This document shows, piece after piece, positions 53,790 to 62,700 of a DNA stretch of 64,000 bases. Source of the DNA: Panacagrimonas sp963975245 (GTDB lineage: Bacteria; Pseudomonadota; Gammaproteobacteria; Nevskiales; Nevskiaceae); contig CAXBFJ010000001.1 of the NCBI GenBank assembly GCA_963975245.1, forward strand, positions 124,001-188,000, written 5' to 3'. The number at the start of each line of letters is the position of its first letter. Within the stretch, counting starts at the first letter, position 1. Position numbers and translations under genes: made by a program. The notes under the pieces were generated by a model. The model had not been told where the DNA came from. It ran no database searches and saw only the letters and a list, made by a program, of their open reading frames with translations.

Positions 53790-56700
53790 CTAGTTGGTTT
53801 CAGCTTTCGGCAGTGCTTTATCGTGCTTCTTCCAGATTCCGCCGGTGGAATACTGGGTCCAGCCCCAGCGCAGCCAGTTGAGCAGGCTATTGGCCAGCCA
53901 CAGCGCCCAGAGCAGCATCAGGCCGCGATAGAACCAGATTGAAACGGAGAGCGCCCATGCTCCCGGCAGCTGATTCTCGAAGCGATCCTGATACCAGCGC
54001 AGCAGGGCTTCTGAGGACCCGTTGCCGGCGACCTGCATGTCAGGCGAGCCGAGCAGGCCTTGTGCGACCGCGCCAAACAGCGTTGCAACGGCAAGCACGG
54101 TCCACAGCGCGAGACCCACCTGCACCGTGTTGAACTTCACCGCGCTCCAATGCTCCGGAATGCGTTGGCGAAGGCTCAAGGCAAACAACCAGCCGGCGAC
54201 GACGGCTGCACCGAAGATCGGCAATTGCGAAAGGCCGAGCATCAGCAGTGCCCATTGCAGACCTTTCAGGGGCGTCATGCCGGTCTTGCCCAGTGCGATG
54301 GCCACCGCCAGCAGCACCGCCAGCAAGCCCCAGAACAGAACAGCCGGACCCAGTGCCGGTCCGCCGGCAAACAGCACCCAGCGGTCCGGGGGCAGCTGCA
54401 TGCTCAGTTCCGCATTGGTTCCGGACAGTCCAAGTTCCAGCGCGGGCACGCGACTCAAGGTCTGCAGACCTTGTTCCACGCGCAGTTTCACGAAGATATT
54501 CTGCTGGCCCGGTCGCAATGGCAGCACCACCTGATTGGCTTCGATGCGCGCCGGCACATCCTGACCATCGATGTTCACGGATTGAACCTGCGCATTTTCA
54601 GGAATCGGCAAATTGTGCTGACCACCCTGACTTGCGCGTAGCGACAGTCTCAGTTCGTGATCGGTGGCGCGCTTGCCCGGCCGGGTCATCAACTCCGCCA
54701 GATCCAGCGTGAGGATGCGCCCGGCAACCGCCTTGGGTCGCGCGATGCTGGCCATAAGTTTTTCTTTCGGCCAGGGACGGAAGCTGACCAGACGCCATTG
54801 ATTCTGCTGATTGCTGATGGCCGGGATGCCGGAAAAGTCGACGTGCCAGAGCGGGCTGACATCAAAATTCCAGGTCTCGAAGACCGAACTGGCACTCGAC
54901 GCCACAAGGCTCAGTGTTTCTCTGGTCGGGAGCCTTGAAGCCCAGCCGATGCTGCGCTGTCCCGGTGCAAAGCTCACCTGTATCTGGTCCTTGATGCGCT
55001 TGACCGAACTTCCGGTCACCACTTCGCCGGGCAGGGCGGCCACCGTTGCAATGTAAGCACCCTGCGCATCGCCCTGACGCGTGAGCGATGACTGCACCTC
55101 CCAAACCAGACCCAGTTGCAGGGTGCGACTCAGTTGCAGCAACGGCGGAAGCGACTGTGCGCCGATATCGCTTGCTTCCGAGGGCTTCTCGTCGGCGCGG
55201 CGTTCGCGGACCAGGGTGATGGCATTGCCGCTCTGGCCGTCCTTGTCGACGCCGGTCAGTAGCCAGCCGGGCGTTGCATAGCTGACGTTTCGTGCCGGGC
55301 TGGACATGGGCAGCTGCAATTCCGTGAAACCTTCGAGCGAGCCGCGCAGTACAACTTCATGACGACCGGGCGGCAACTGCAGCCAAAGCTGGCCGCTGCT
55401 GTCTCGCAATAGGTCGGCATTTTCATTGCCCAGTAGAACTTGCGCGGGCTGCCATACCTTGTTCTGGTTCCGAGACAGCCGCGGGACCGGCAAGGGCAGT
55501 GCAGTTGGAATCTGCGCCTCAGCAGTCAGGCGAATGCTGAGCACTGCATCAGCAGATGCATCGATACGCATGCGCGAAAAGTCCGCGCAGTCGGGCATGC
55601 AGTCCGGCGCTGCCGTGAGGCGTTCCCGTAGCTGGTCAAGAATGGATGGGTCCGGCGTTGTGGGCTCGCTTGGCGCCGGAGCGATGCGCGCCTGCGCCGC
55701 AAGTGCGGTGCTTGGCGCAAGGCCGCACAGCAGACCGGTCATCATGACGAGCGCGAACACGGCGCTCGTGGCTGAGGATGCAGGGGCCGGTGGTCGAGGC
55801 CATTTCATCGGCAGTCGGAGCAATCGGGCCAGCAACAGGGCAATCAACACGATGCTCAGCCAGCCGAGTGTGCGGGTCAGCCATGGCGGCATCAGCCACA
55901 GTTGGAAATCCTGTTCCTGAGTGACCGGCCCTGACCAGTGCAGACGGGTCTGACTCCAGTTCCAGTTGGGCAGCCCGGGTCCGGTCTGGGTCAGCACGTT
56001 GGGATCCAGCTTCTGAATATTGGCCTGCGCCGCCTGCGTAGGCGCCGGTGCTGCCGATGCAGACTGCACCCTGACGTGGCTGTCCAGCGTTTTCATCGCC
56101 GGTTTGGCAACCGACGGCGGGGGCGGTGCCATCGCCATTTCCTCGGCCATCATGACTTCCGCATCGGCCATTTCGGTGGGCGCAGCCACACCGGCATAGC
56201 CCATGTTGGAGCCGCGACTGGCGGAGTATGACCGCTGGTTCTCCAACTGCGGATACAGGCTGGTTCGCGCCTGGTCGATGACAAAGGGCAGTGCCACAAA
56301 CACCACCACGCCGACAGAAATCCATTGATAGGCCTGCAGCAGCTTGTGCAGGCGGCCGCTACTGTCCAGGCTCACCGGCAGTGCGCGCAGCAGCGCAATG
56401 GCGGCAATTAAATTGAGCCAGACCCAGCGCGGCGCGCCGGGTTCGTGCCAGATCAGGCCCAGCGTCACCAGACTCAGTAGCGCGGTCTTGCGCCCCAATA
56501 GGCGCAATGCGGCAATGCTGGCGATCAGCACCAGAAACAAATCGAGCAGTGTCCAGCGAGACAGCCAGGTGTCGGGCACATTGTCGACGCCCGGTGCTGC
56601 CAGCAGCCGCCATGCAGGTGGCAGATGCAGCACGGTTTCCACGCCCTGCAGATCACTGGTCCAGCCGCCGGCGGGCAGGCTGCGTACAGTGCCGTCGATG

Positions 56701-57971
56701 CGGCTGTCGGCGCTCATGTGCAGCTGACCATGACGAACCTCCACCCCGACCGCGCCTTCGTGCTGAGTGATGAGCTGCGGCTCGCCGTCTACCTGTACGC
56801 GTCCGAGGCTGATGGGTTGCACGGCATCAAGCCGCCATGATCGGGCGATCTTGCCGCGCAGATGATCCTGCAATGTGAAGCCCTTGCCGTTGAAGTCGAG
56901 CCAGAGCTGACGGTTGAGGTGCAGTTCGTCGGGTGACACCTCTGCGCTGCCGCGCTGTGTCTGTTTCAGGCTCAGTTCCGTGCCCGGTTCCATCAGGAAA
57001 GCGGGCAGGTTCTGCCAGGGACCGGGCACACCTGACTGTCGCGGGTCTGTGGGAGAGGCGCCACTGGCCTCGATCACGCGCAGATCATGGTGGTTCTGCA
57101 GTGACCAGATTTCCTGTTCGGGCCAGGGCTTGGGAACCTTTATGGCCTTGACACTGCTGACCGGAGCGGAAGATCGTGCCTGTAGGGTGATGGTCCAGCG
57201 ACCCGGGCGGACCTGCAAACGCAGACGGCCGTCTTCCTCAATCCGTGCAGGCAGAGCGCCGCCAAGACTCAGTGGCGTCAGCCCGTCCAGCAATGCGGGT
57301 CCGATGACTTCCTCGCGCACGTCGCCGCCTACATCCATCTCAATCTGAGTGGTGACGGAGAAAGGAATGTCGTCATCCAGCAGGCGGAAGACGCGAATGC
57401 TCAGGCGGTCAGCCTGCGTGTTTGCGGTGGTCTCCCGTTTGCCGAGCCAAAGTTGATTTTGGTTGTCCCGCTGCGGGTGCGCAATGCTTTGACCCGAGAG
57501 GCTGAGCTTGACCAGGCCGCTGTCCGGCGGCAGGCGCAGCGATTCCGGCAGACGCGTCCATTGGAATTCGCCTTGCACGCGGTGTTTGCCAGCCGTCAGC
57601 CAGATGTGCGGCGTACCACCGCGCTCTGAAACGGCAGCCGTAGCGCCATCGACCATGACATTCTGCGGCCAGCGAGGGCCGTCACCGGGCAATGCATGCC
57701 ATCCGTCCACCCATTGACGGACCTGGCTCTCGAAGCGTCCACTCTTGGCGTCGAGCGCCAAGGTCAGCTGTGAGGGCCAGTGACAGAGTCGCTGTCCATC
57801 ATTGTTGTGCTGGGGCGGGCAAAAGCGTGCTTCGCTGCCGTGCAGGGCCCATCCGATCCAGGGTTTCAGCGGTTCCGGCACATCGGCAGAGGCCAGAGGC
57901 CCGGCCAGGGCGGGCCCGGTGAGCCAGAGCGACAGCAGCAAGGTCTGGGCAAAGCGGCGCGTGATTCTCAT
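53790..57971 (-). CDS. 1393-residue membrane protein with internal duplication, unknown function
   Basis: I do not recognise the family. From the ATG at 57971 there is a signal peptide (~1-23), then two large extracytoplasmic beta-rich regions, each followed by a cluster of hydrophobic segments (~470-570 and ~1205-1300, with more at ~705-760 and ~1345-1367). The two halves align at a constant shift of about 740 residues: C51..C63 with C791..C795; IWLTAGKHRVQG (123-134) with LWLQLPPGRHEVVLRG (862-877); VQVDG (~393) with VNIDG (~1132); LPPAWRLLAAPG (450-461) with LPPDRWVLFAGG (1193-1204). Residues ~575-680 are a low-complexity Ala/Met/Pro-rich linker. phhB follows after 24 nt. Start alternatives: 57980 or 58040. 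Confidence 0.8.
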   Translation of the reverse strand: MRITRRFAQTLLLSLWLTGPALAGPLASADVPEPLKPWIGWALHGSEARFCPPQHNNDGQRLCHWPSQLTLALDAKSGRFESQVRQWVDGWHALPGDGPRWPQNVMVDGATAAVSERGGTPHIWLTAGKHRVQGEFQWTRLPESLRLPPDSGLVKLSLSGQSIAHPQRDNQNQLWLGKRETTANTQADRLSIRVFRLLDDDIPFSVTTQIEMDVGGDVREEVIGPALLDGLTPLSLGGALPARIEEDGRLRLQVRPGRWTITLQARSSAPVSSVKAIKVPKPWPEQEIWSLQNHHDLRVIEASGASPTDPRQSGVPGPWQNLPAFLMEPGTELSLKQTQRGSAEVSPDELHLNRQLWLDFNGKGFTLQDHLRGKIARSWRLDAVQPISLGRVQVDGEPQLITQHEGAVGVEVRHGQLHMSADSRIDGTVRSLPAGGWTSDLQGVETVLHLPPAWRLLAAPGVDNVPDTWLSRWTLLDLFLVLIASIAALRLLGRKTALLSLVTLGLIWHEPGAPRWVWLNLIAAIALLRALPVSLDSSGRLHKLLQAYQWISVGVVVFVALPFVIDQARTSLYPQLENQRSYSASRGSNMGYAGVAAPTEMADAEVMMAEEMAMAPPPPSVAKPAMKTLDSHVRVQSASAAPAPTQAAQANIQKLDPNVLTQTGPGLPNWNWSQTRLHWSGPVTQEQDFQLWLMPPWLTRTLGWLSIVLIALLLARLLRLPMKWPRPPAPASSATSAVFALVMMTGLLCGLAPSTALAAQARIAPAPSEPTTPDPSILDQLRERLTAAPDCMPDCADFSRMRIDASADAVLSIRLTAEAQIPTALPLPVPRLSRNQNKVWQPAQVLLGNENADLLRDSSGQLWLQLPPGRHEVVLRGSLEGFTELQLPMSSPARNVSYATPGWLLTGVDKDGQSGNAITLVRERRADEKPSEASDIGAQSLPPLLQLSRTLQLGLVWEVQSSLTRQGDAQGAYIATVAALPGEVVTGSSVKRIKDQIQVSFAPGQRSIGWASRLPTRETLSLVASSASSVFETWNFDVSPLWHVDFSGIPAISNQQNQWRLVSFRPWPKEKLMASIARPKAVAGRILTLDLAELMTRPGKRATDHELRLSLRASQGGQHNLPIPENAQVQSVNIDGQDVPARIEANQVVLPLRPGQQNIFVKLRVEQGLQTLSRVPALELGLSGTNAELSMQLPPDRWVLFAGGPALGPAVLFWGLLAVLLAVAIALGKTGMTPLKGLQWALLMLGLSQLPIFGAAVVAGWLFALSLRQRIPEHWSAVKFNTVQVGLALWTVLAVATLFGAVAQGLLGSPDMQVAGNGSSEALLRWYQDRFENQLPGAWALSVSIWFYRGLMLLWALWLANSLLNWLRWGWTQYSTGGIWKKHDKALPKAETN

Positions 57972-58226
57972 GTGACGCATCCTGAGTAAAAGCCAGTCAA
58001 GGTGAAGGGGAATGTCATCAGTCCTGCGCTCGAAGCCCATGAACTTGATGACTGACAGAAGCTATCAACGGCTCTGACGTGGAAAAGGGGTTTGCCGATG
58101 TTGATATGCACAGAGGCATGATCAGGGGCGGATCGAAAATGGTCCAGCCGATTCCTCTGGGTTTGCAGAGCTTTGCAGTCGGCACAGGTAGGATGTGCAT
58201 CTCTCATAAACCGAACCCTTGCAAAC

Positions 58227-58769
58227 ATGCCGGCAAACGACCGCAACCTGATCTGGATCGATCTCGAAATGACAGGCCTGAAACCGGAAAGGCACCGCAT
58301 CATCGAGATCGCCACGCTGATCACGGACTCTGAACTCAATCTGCTGGCCGAGGGACCGGTCATCGCCGTCAAGCAGAGCGATGAAGAGCTGGCCGCAATG
58401 GATGAATGGAATACCCGTCAGCACGGCGGCTCGGGTCTGACCCAGCGCGTGCGGGAGAGTGTGATCAGCGAGGCTCAGGCCGAAGAACAGTGCCTGGAAT
58501 TCCTCAGCCAGTGGGTGCCCGCCGGCAAATCTCCGATGTGCGGCAACTCCATCTGCCAGGACCGTCGCTTTCTGGCGAAATGGATGCCGCGCTTCGAGGC
58601 CCATTTTCACTACCGGAATCTGGATGTTTCCACGCTCAAGGAGCTATGCCAGCGCTGGGCGCCGCAGACCGCGTCCGGCTTCAAGAAGGGCGCCACTCAT
58701 CTGGCACTGGATGACATCCGCGACTCCCTGGCCGAACTTCGCTATTACCGCGAACACTTTCTGAAATAA
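58227..58769 (+). CDS. orn: oligoribonuclease
   Basis: Orn is the DEDDh 3'-5' exonuclease that degrades dinucleotides, including pGpG from c-di-GMP turnover. The 180-residue product (E. coli 181) has WIDLEMTGL (D and E), GNSICQDRRF (D) and HLALDDIRDS (H and D). The ATG at 58227 gives MPANDRNLIWID; an upstream in-frame ATG at 58173 adds unrelated residues. The Shine-Dalgarno is weak. It is divergent from the large membrane-protein gene. Confidence 0.96.
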   Translation: MPANDRNLIWIDLEMTGLKPERHRIIEIATLITDSELNLLAEGPVIAVKQSDEELAAMDEWNTRQHGGSGLTQRVRESVISEAQAEEQCLEFLSQWVPAGKSPMCGNSICQDRRFLAKWMPRFEAHFHYRNLDVSTLKELCQRWAPQTASGFKKGATHLALDDIRDSLAELRYYREHFLK

Positions 58770-58907
58770 GGACTTGCAGCGCAGAAGGGAGGAGCGGGCT
58801 GGCGAGTAACGCCTGTACGGCAGCGAAATTGCTGCTTCTTCGGTGTGACAGAGGTCTCGTTTTCAACCATATGAGGCTCGCTGCTCACCCGCTCCAGCTT
58901 GGCGGCT

Positions 58908-58928
58908 ACCTATGGTTAACCTATAGTT
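58908..58928 (+). promoter_or_regulatory. 11-bp phased direct repeat upstream of the fibre-like gene
   Basis: ACCTATGGTT (58908-58917) and ACCTATAGTT (58919-58928) differ at one base and are spaced by exactly 11 bp, so both lie on the same face of the helix. The pair also contains GGTTAACC. Such tandem sites are typical of response regulators. They lie about 90 nt upstream of the 59020 ATG. Binding protein unknown. Confidence 0.45.
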
Positions 58929-59019
58929 CAGTTTCTCGGCACCGGCGGCTCAGAGAGATTCAAGGGGAGCCTGAAAGCTGCCGCACCTATCAGCAGTAAT
59001 AATCTAAGGGGCAACAGCC

Positions 59020-60312
59020 ATGAAGAAACCATTCGGAATTCTGGCCAAATCAATTTTTGGGCTCATCACAGTTGCGGCGGCAGGGACAGCTACGGCGCAG
59101 ACGCATGTGGGCGACGTGACTATTGATGGCAGTCTCTGTGCGGGCACTGACTGTGCTCCCGGAGAGTCGTTCGGTTTCGATACGCTGCGAATCAAGGAAA
59201 ACAATCTTCGGTTTAATTTTGACGACACCAGTAATTCGGCAAGTTTCCCAGCCAATGATTGGCGTATCGTGATCAATGACACCTCCAATGGCGGGGCGAA
59301 TTACTTTGCCGTAGAGGATGCAACTGCGGTCCAACAGATTTTCAAGTTGAGCGCGGGCGCGCCGGCGAACTCGCTGTTCATGAGCAGCTCGGGCAATATC
59401 GGGTTTGGTACCGCGACGCCGGTTGTGGAGCTGCACGTGGTAGACGGCAATACGCCCACACTTCGTCTGGAGCAGGATGGCAGCAGTGGTTTCACTGCCC
59501 AGAGTTGGGATGTTGCTGGTAACGAAGCCGGTTTTTTTGTGCGGGACTCCACAAACGGCTCCACGTTACCCTTCAGGATTGAGCCAGGCGCGATTAGCAG
59601 CGCTATCCACATCGATAGAGACGATAATGTGGGTTTCGGCACAAGTAACCCCGTACACGACCTCGACATTCGCGGCTCTGATGAGGTCACGATCAGCATG
59701 AATGGCTCCGCTACAGGCGCCAATCACTGGCTGCTGGCAGCGGAAACCAACGGCAATTTCGTCATTTCCGCACCAGACAATGTTGAGCTCAACGGTCGCG
59801 AGTTCTCGCTGACTCCGGCTGGCAACATGATTCTCAACGGTGAGATCACCTCGACCAAGGCCGGATCCGTGGGTATGACAATGTTCAACACCACGGCGAA
59901 TCGCTGGCGGGTACTTTCCACCAACAGTGGTGTGCTGAGCATGCAAGCGGTCAATGATCCAACGACTGCCAATGAGTTCCGGCTCGATGCGGCCGGCAAC
60001 CTGACAATCGCCGGCAATTTCTTTGCCCAGGGCGGTAACCAGTTGAATGTGCCGGATTACGTTTTCAGTGAAACCTATCCGCTGATGCCGCTCAATGAGC
60101 TGGAATCTTTCATCAGCAAGAACCGCCATTTGCCAAAAGTGCCTTCGGCTAAAGAAGTTGGCGAGCAGGGTCAGATCAACATGACCCAGATGCAGCTCAC
60201 CCTGCTGGAAAAGGTGGAAGAGCTGACCCTCTACACGCTCGAACAGCAGAAGCTGATCGAACAGCTGCAGGAAAAGCTCGGCAAGCTGGAAGCGGCGGGC
60301 AGCCGTCACTGA
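59020..60312 (+). CDS. secreted fibre-like protein
   Basis: A 430-residue exported protein with a signal peptide (1-26, ending ATA-Q). The middle is repetitive beta-structure with two tail-fibre-type motifs, GNIGFGTATPVVELHV (125-140) and DNVGFGTSNPVHDLDI (202-217), variants of the NVGIGTTSP motif of phage fibres and adhesins. Residues 346-384 (YVFSETYPLMPLNELESF ... NRHLPKVPSAKEV) followed by a coiled coil (385-425, Glu/Leu/Gln-rich) resemble the C-terminal module of many Bacteroidetes secreted proteins, related to intramolecular-chaperone endings but without an obvious protease dyad. C40 and C45 may form a disulfide. AAGGGG precedes the ATG. A surface or adhesin-like role is inferred. Followed by a strong terminator. 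Confidence 0.75.
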   Translation: MKKPFGILAKSIFGLITVAAAGTATAQTHVGDVTIDGSLCAGTDCAPGESFGFDTLRIKENNLRFNFDDTSNSASFPANDWRIVINDTSNGGANYFAVEDATAVQQIFKLSAGAPANSLFMSSSGNIGFGTATPVVELHVVDGNTPTLRLEQDGSSGFTAQSWDVAGNEAGFFVRDSTNGSTLPFRIEPGAISSAIHIDRDDNVGFGTSNPVHDLDIRGSDEVTISMNGSATGANHWLLAAETNGNFVISAPDNVELNGREFSLTPAGNMILNGEITSTKAGSVGMTMFNTTANRWRVLSTNSGVLSMQAVNDPTTANEFRLDAAGNLTIAGNFFAQGGNQLNVPDYVFSETYPLMPLNELESFISKNRHLPKVPSAKEVGEQGQINMTQMQLTLLEKVEELTLYTLEQQKLIEQLQEKLGKLEAAGSRH

Positions 60313-60353
60313 TCGGTTTCACAGCTGCATGAGGGCTTGCAACTGACTCAAAC

Positions 60354-60381
60354 AAAAGGGGCGCGATGCGCCCCTTTTTTT
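60354..60381 (+). terminator. intrinsic terminator after the fibre-like gene
   Basis: AAAAGGGGCGC-GAT-GCGCCCCTTTT, an 11-bp stem with a 3-nt loop running into a T tract. It begins 42 nt after the stop codon and separates this gene from the YyaL-type gene. Confidence 0.9.
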
Positions 60382-60441
60382 GTGTAGTCGATGGGGCGGT
60401 ATCCGGAATATGAAAAGGCGCTACATGTGTTTTCTGTAGGC

Positions 60442-62700
60442 ATGGCTGACAAGCAGATTATTTTCGCCGTTCTCCTGCTGTTTCTCGGCGGCGCGGCCTT
60501 GGCCCGGAGCGAGGGCAACGCCACCGGGGCTGGCCAGGATATCCGTAATTCTCCAAGCCCCTACGTGCGTGCACATGCAGACAACCCTGTCCGTTGGTTG
60601 CCGTGGAGCGATGCATCCTTTGCTTTGGCTCGCGAGCAGAACAAGCCGGTTTTTCTTTCCATCGGTTATCTGTCTTGCTACTGGTGTCATGTCATGGAGC
60701 GCGAATCCTTCCGCGATGAGCAGGTGGCACAAGCGCTCAATGCCGGCTTTGTATCTATCAAGGTAGATCGCGAAGAGCATCCGCATGTCGATCGCTTCTA
60801 CCTGAGCGCCGTAGAGGCGGCGGGCAAGTCTCCGGGCTGGCCGATGAATATATTCCTGCTGCCGGACGGCAATCCTTTTCTGGCAGAAACCTACCTGCCA
60901 CGCGACAGGTTCCTGTCTCTGGTGAAGTCGGTCGGCAATGCCTGGCCGAGCCGTCAGGCTGCCATTGAGCAGCAGGCACAAAGCATGCGGCAGTTGATAC
61001 AGGCACAGCAGGGCGCGATCAAGGCACTGGCGGCGTCCAGCGGAGGTGCCGCGCAGGCGCAGTCAGAAGCGCTGCAAGCCATCCTCGCGCAGATTGATCC
61101 ACAACATGGCGGCTTTGGCAGCGAGCCCAAGTTTCCGCGTGCTCCGTACCTGGACTTGCTGATCCATGCAGATTCCGATGCGGCGGCTCAGGCTGCAAGA
61201 AATGCACTGGACGCGATGGCGCTGGGTGCGCTGCAGGATCAAGTGGGCGGCGGCTTTCACCGCTATGCCACCGATGCTGCCTGGAGCGTGCCGCATTTTG
61301 AAAAGATGCTGTACGACCAGGGGCAGCTACTCCTGCTTTATGCGCAGGCCTACGCGCGATGGCCCTCATCGCTGTACCGCTCCACGATCGAGCAGACCAT
61401 CCGCTTTCTTGACCGTGATCTGCAGGATGAACAGAGCCTCTGGGCTTCGTCCATGGATGCGCGAAGTGGCGGTGTGGAGGGCGGCATCTATCTCTGGAGT
61501 CGCGAACAGTTGGGGCAGGTACTGGACGCTGAGGACATGCAGTTGCTCGAGCAGGTATGGCAGTTGGTGGGGCCGGGTTCAGACAAGGCCCTGCGCTGGA
61601 TGGATCCCCCGGCCGCGGCAGCCAAACGGCTCGGCCTCAGTCAGCCCGCCTTGATTGCGTCTCTGGACGGCATTCGGGCAAAGCTTCTGAAGGCGCGCGC
61701 GGCACGACCGCAGCCGCAGATTGATCACAAGATCGTGGTGTCATCCAACGCCAATGTAATTAGAGGTTTGGTGGCGGCAGGGCAGGCGCTGGGCGAGGCC
61801 GGATACGTGGAACGGGCCGCCCAAGGGGCGCGAGCAATGCTGAAAGCCTTGCGCACCGACAAGGGCCTGCATCACATGATGATTGATGGGGACGTACACC
61901 ACAGCGCTCATCTTGATGACTATGCCGCCCTGATCCTCGCCTTGCTGGACCTGGATGCTGCGCAGGACGCTTCGCAAGCCTGGCAAGCGCAGGCCGTGGC
62001 CGTCAGCGACGAGATGATCCAGCGTCTCTGGCGAGCGCAGACCGGTCACTTTGATGAAACGAGTGTGGCGGATGCCAACTTGCCGGCAACCGGCACACTC
62101 GCGGGTGATGGGGACACGGCATCCGGGCAAAGCCTGGCAATGCTCGCCCTGAACCGATTGCTTGAGGCGGGCCAGAAACGGTACCGGCCGTATCTACGGC
62201 AATCTCTAGACGGCTTGCAGGCTCAGGTCTTTGCCCGACCGCAGTCCTGGCCGTCCATGCTGGCTGGCCTGCCGGTGGAGGCTTTCGCGCCGCGAAGTGC
62301 GACCAGCGCAGGGGCGGTCTCTGGCAGTGAGGCGCAGGTGAGCATGGCGATCGAAGGCGTGAAGCAAGGCCTGGGAGGCAATAGCCAGATTTTTGACGTG
62401 GTGCTCAAGGTCCAGCCCGGCTGGCATATCCAGGCCAATCCAGCGAGTCTGGATGTCCTGATTCCAACCCGCGTACAGGTCTTTGATGCGCACAAAGCGC
62501 GGGATGCCAAAATTGATTACCCCATCGGCAAGGCGCTCGATACACCGGCGGGTGACCGCATCATGGTCTACGGCGGCGACGTCAGGATCAGGGTCAACGG
62601 ACCCGGTGAAATCGAGCGTATCGAATCCACTGTCCAGGCCTGCAACGACGAAGGCATCTGCCTGGCGCCCGCAAATTTGAAAGCTTTGGTAAGTCCATGA
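60442..62700 (+). CDS. exported YyaL/DUF255 thioredoxin-fold protein fused to a DsbD-N-like domain
   Basis: A 752-residue protein. After a signal peptide (~1-21), the thioredoxin-like DUF255 domain starts at ~37 with PYVRAHADNPVRW and has the active-site motif C79-Y-W-C82 in YLSCYWCHVMERESF. A six-hairpin (alpha/alpha) glycosidase-like domain follows (~190-600), as in YyaL/SSP411 proteins. The last ~125 residues (QIFDVVLKVQPGWHIQANPAS ... QACNDEGICLAP with C734 and C740) resemble the N-terminal periplasmic domain of DsbD. Most YyaL proteins are cytosolic and lack that tail. ATG at 60442 is chosen because it begins the signal peptide; the frame opens at 60391 inside the terminator. Its stop overlaps the next ATG. 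Function unknown. Confidence 0.8.
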   Translation: MADKQIIFAVLLLFLGGAALARSEGNATGAGQDIRNSPSPYVRAHADNPVRWLPWSDASFALAREQNKPVFLSIGYLSCYWCHVMERESFRDEQVAQALNAGFVSIKVDREEHPHVDRFYLSAVEAAGKSPGWPMNIFLLPDGNPFLAETYLPRDRFLSLVKSVGNAWPSRQAAIEQQAQSMRQLIQAQQGAIKALAASSGGAAQAQSEALQAILAQIDPQHGGFGSEPKFPRAPYLDLLIHADSDAAAQAARNALDAMALGALQDQVGGGFHRYATDAAWSVPHFEKMLYDQGQLLLLYAQAYARWPSSLYRSTIEQTIRFLDRDLQDEQSLWASSMDARSGGVEGGIYLWSREQLGQVLDAEDMQLLEQVWQLVGPGSDKALRWMDPPAAAAKRLGLSQPALIASLDGIRAKLLKARAARPQPQIDHKIVVSSNANVIRGLVAAGQALGEAGYVERAAQGARAMLKALRTDKGLHHMMIDGDVHHSAHLDDYAALILALLDLDAAQDASQAWQAQAVAVSDEMIQRLWRAQTGHFDETSVADANLPATGTLAGDGDTASGQSLAMLALNRLLEAGQKRYRPYLRQSLDGLQAQVFARPQSWPSMLAGLPVEAFAPRSATSAGAVSGSEAQVSMAIEGVKQGLGGNSQIFDVVLKVQPGWHIQANPASLDVLIPTRVQVFDAHKARDAKIDYPIGKALDTPAGDRIMVYGGDVRIRVNGPGEIERIESTVQACNDEGICLAPANLKALVSP

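Noticed and set aside
59120..59160. lipobox reading of the fibre-like protein cysteines (C40, C45)
   Set aside because: They lie well after the signal-peptide cleavage region and not in a lipobox context.
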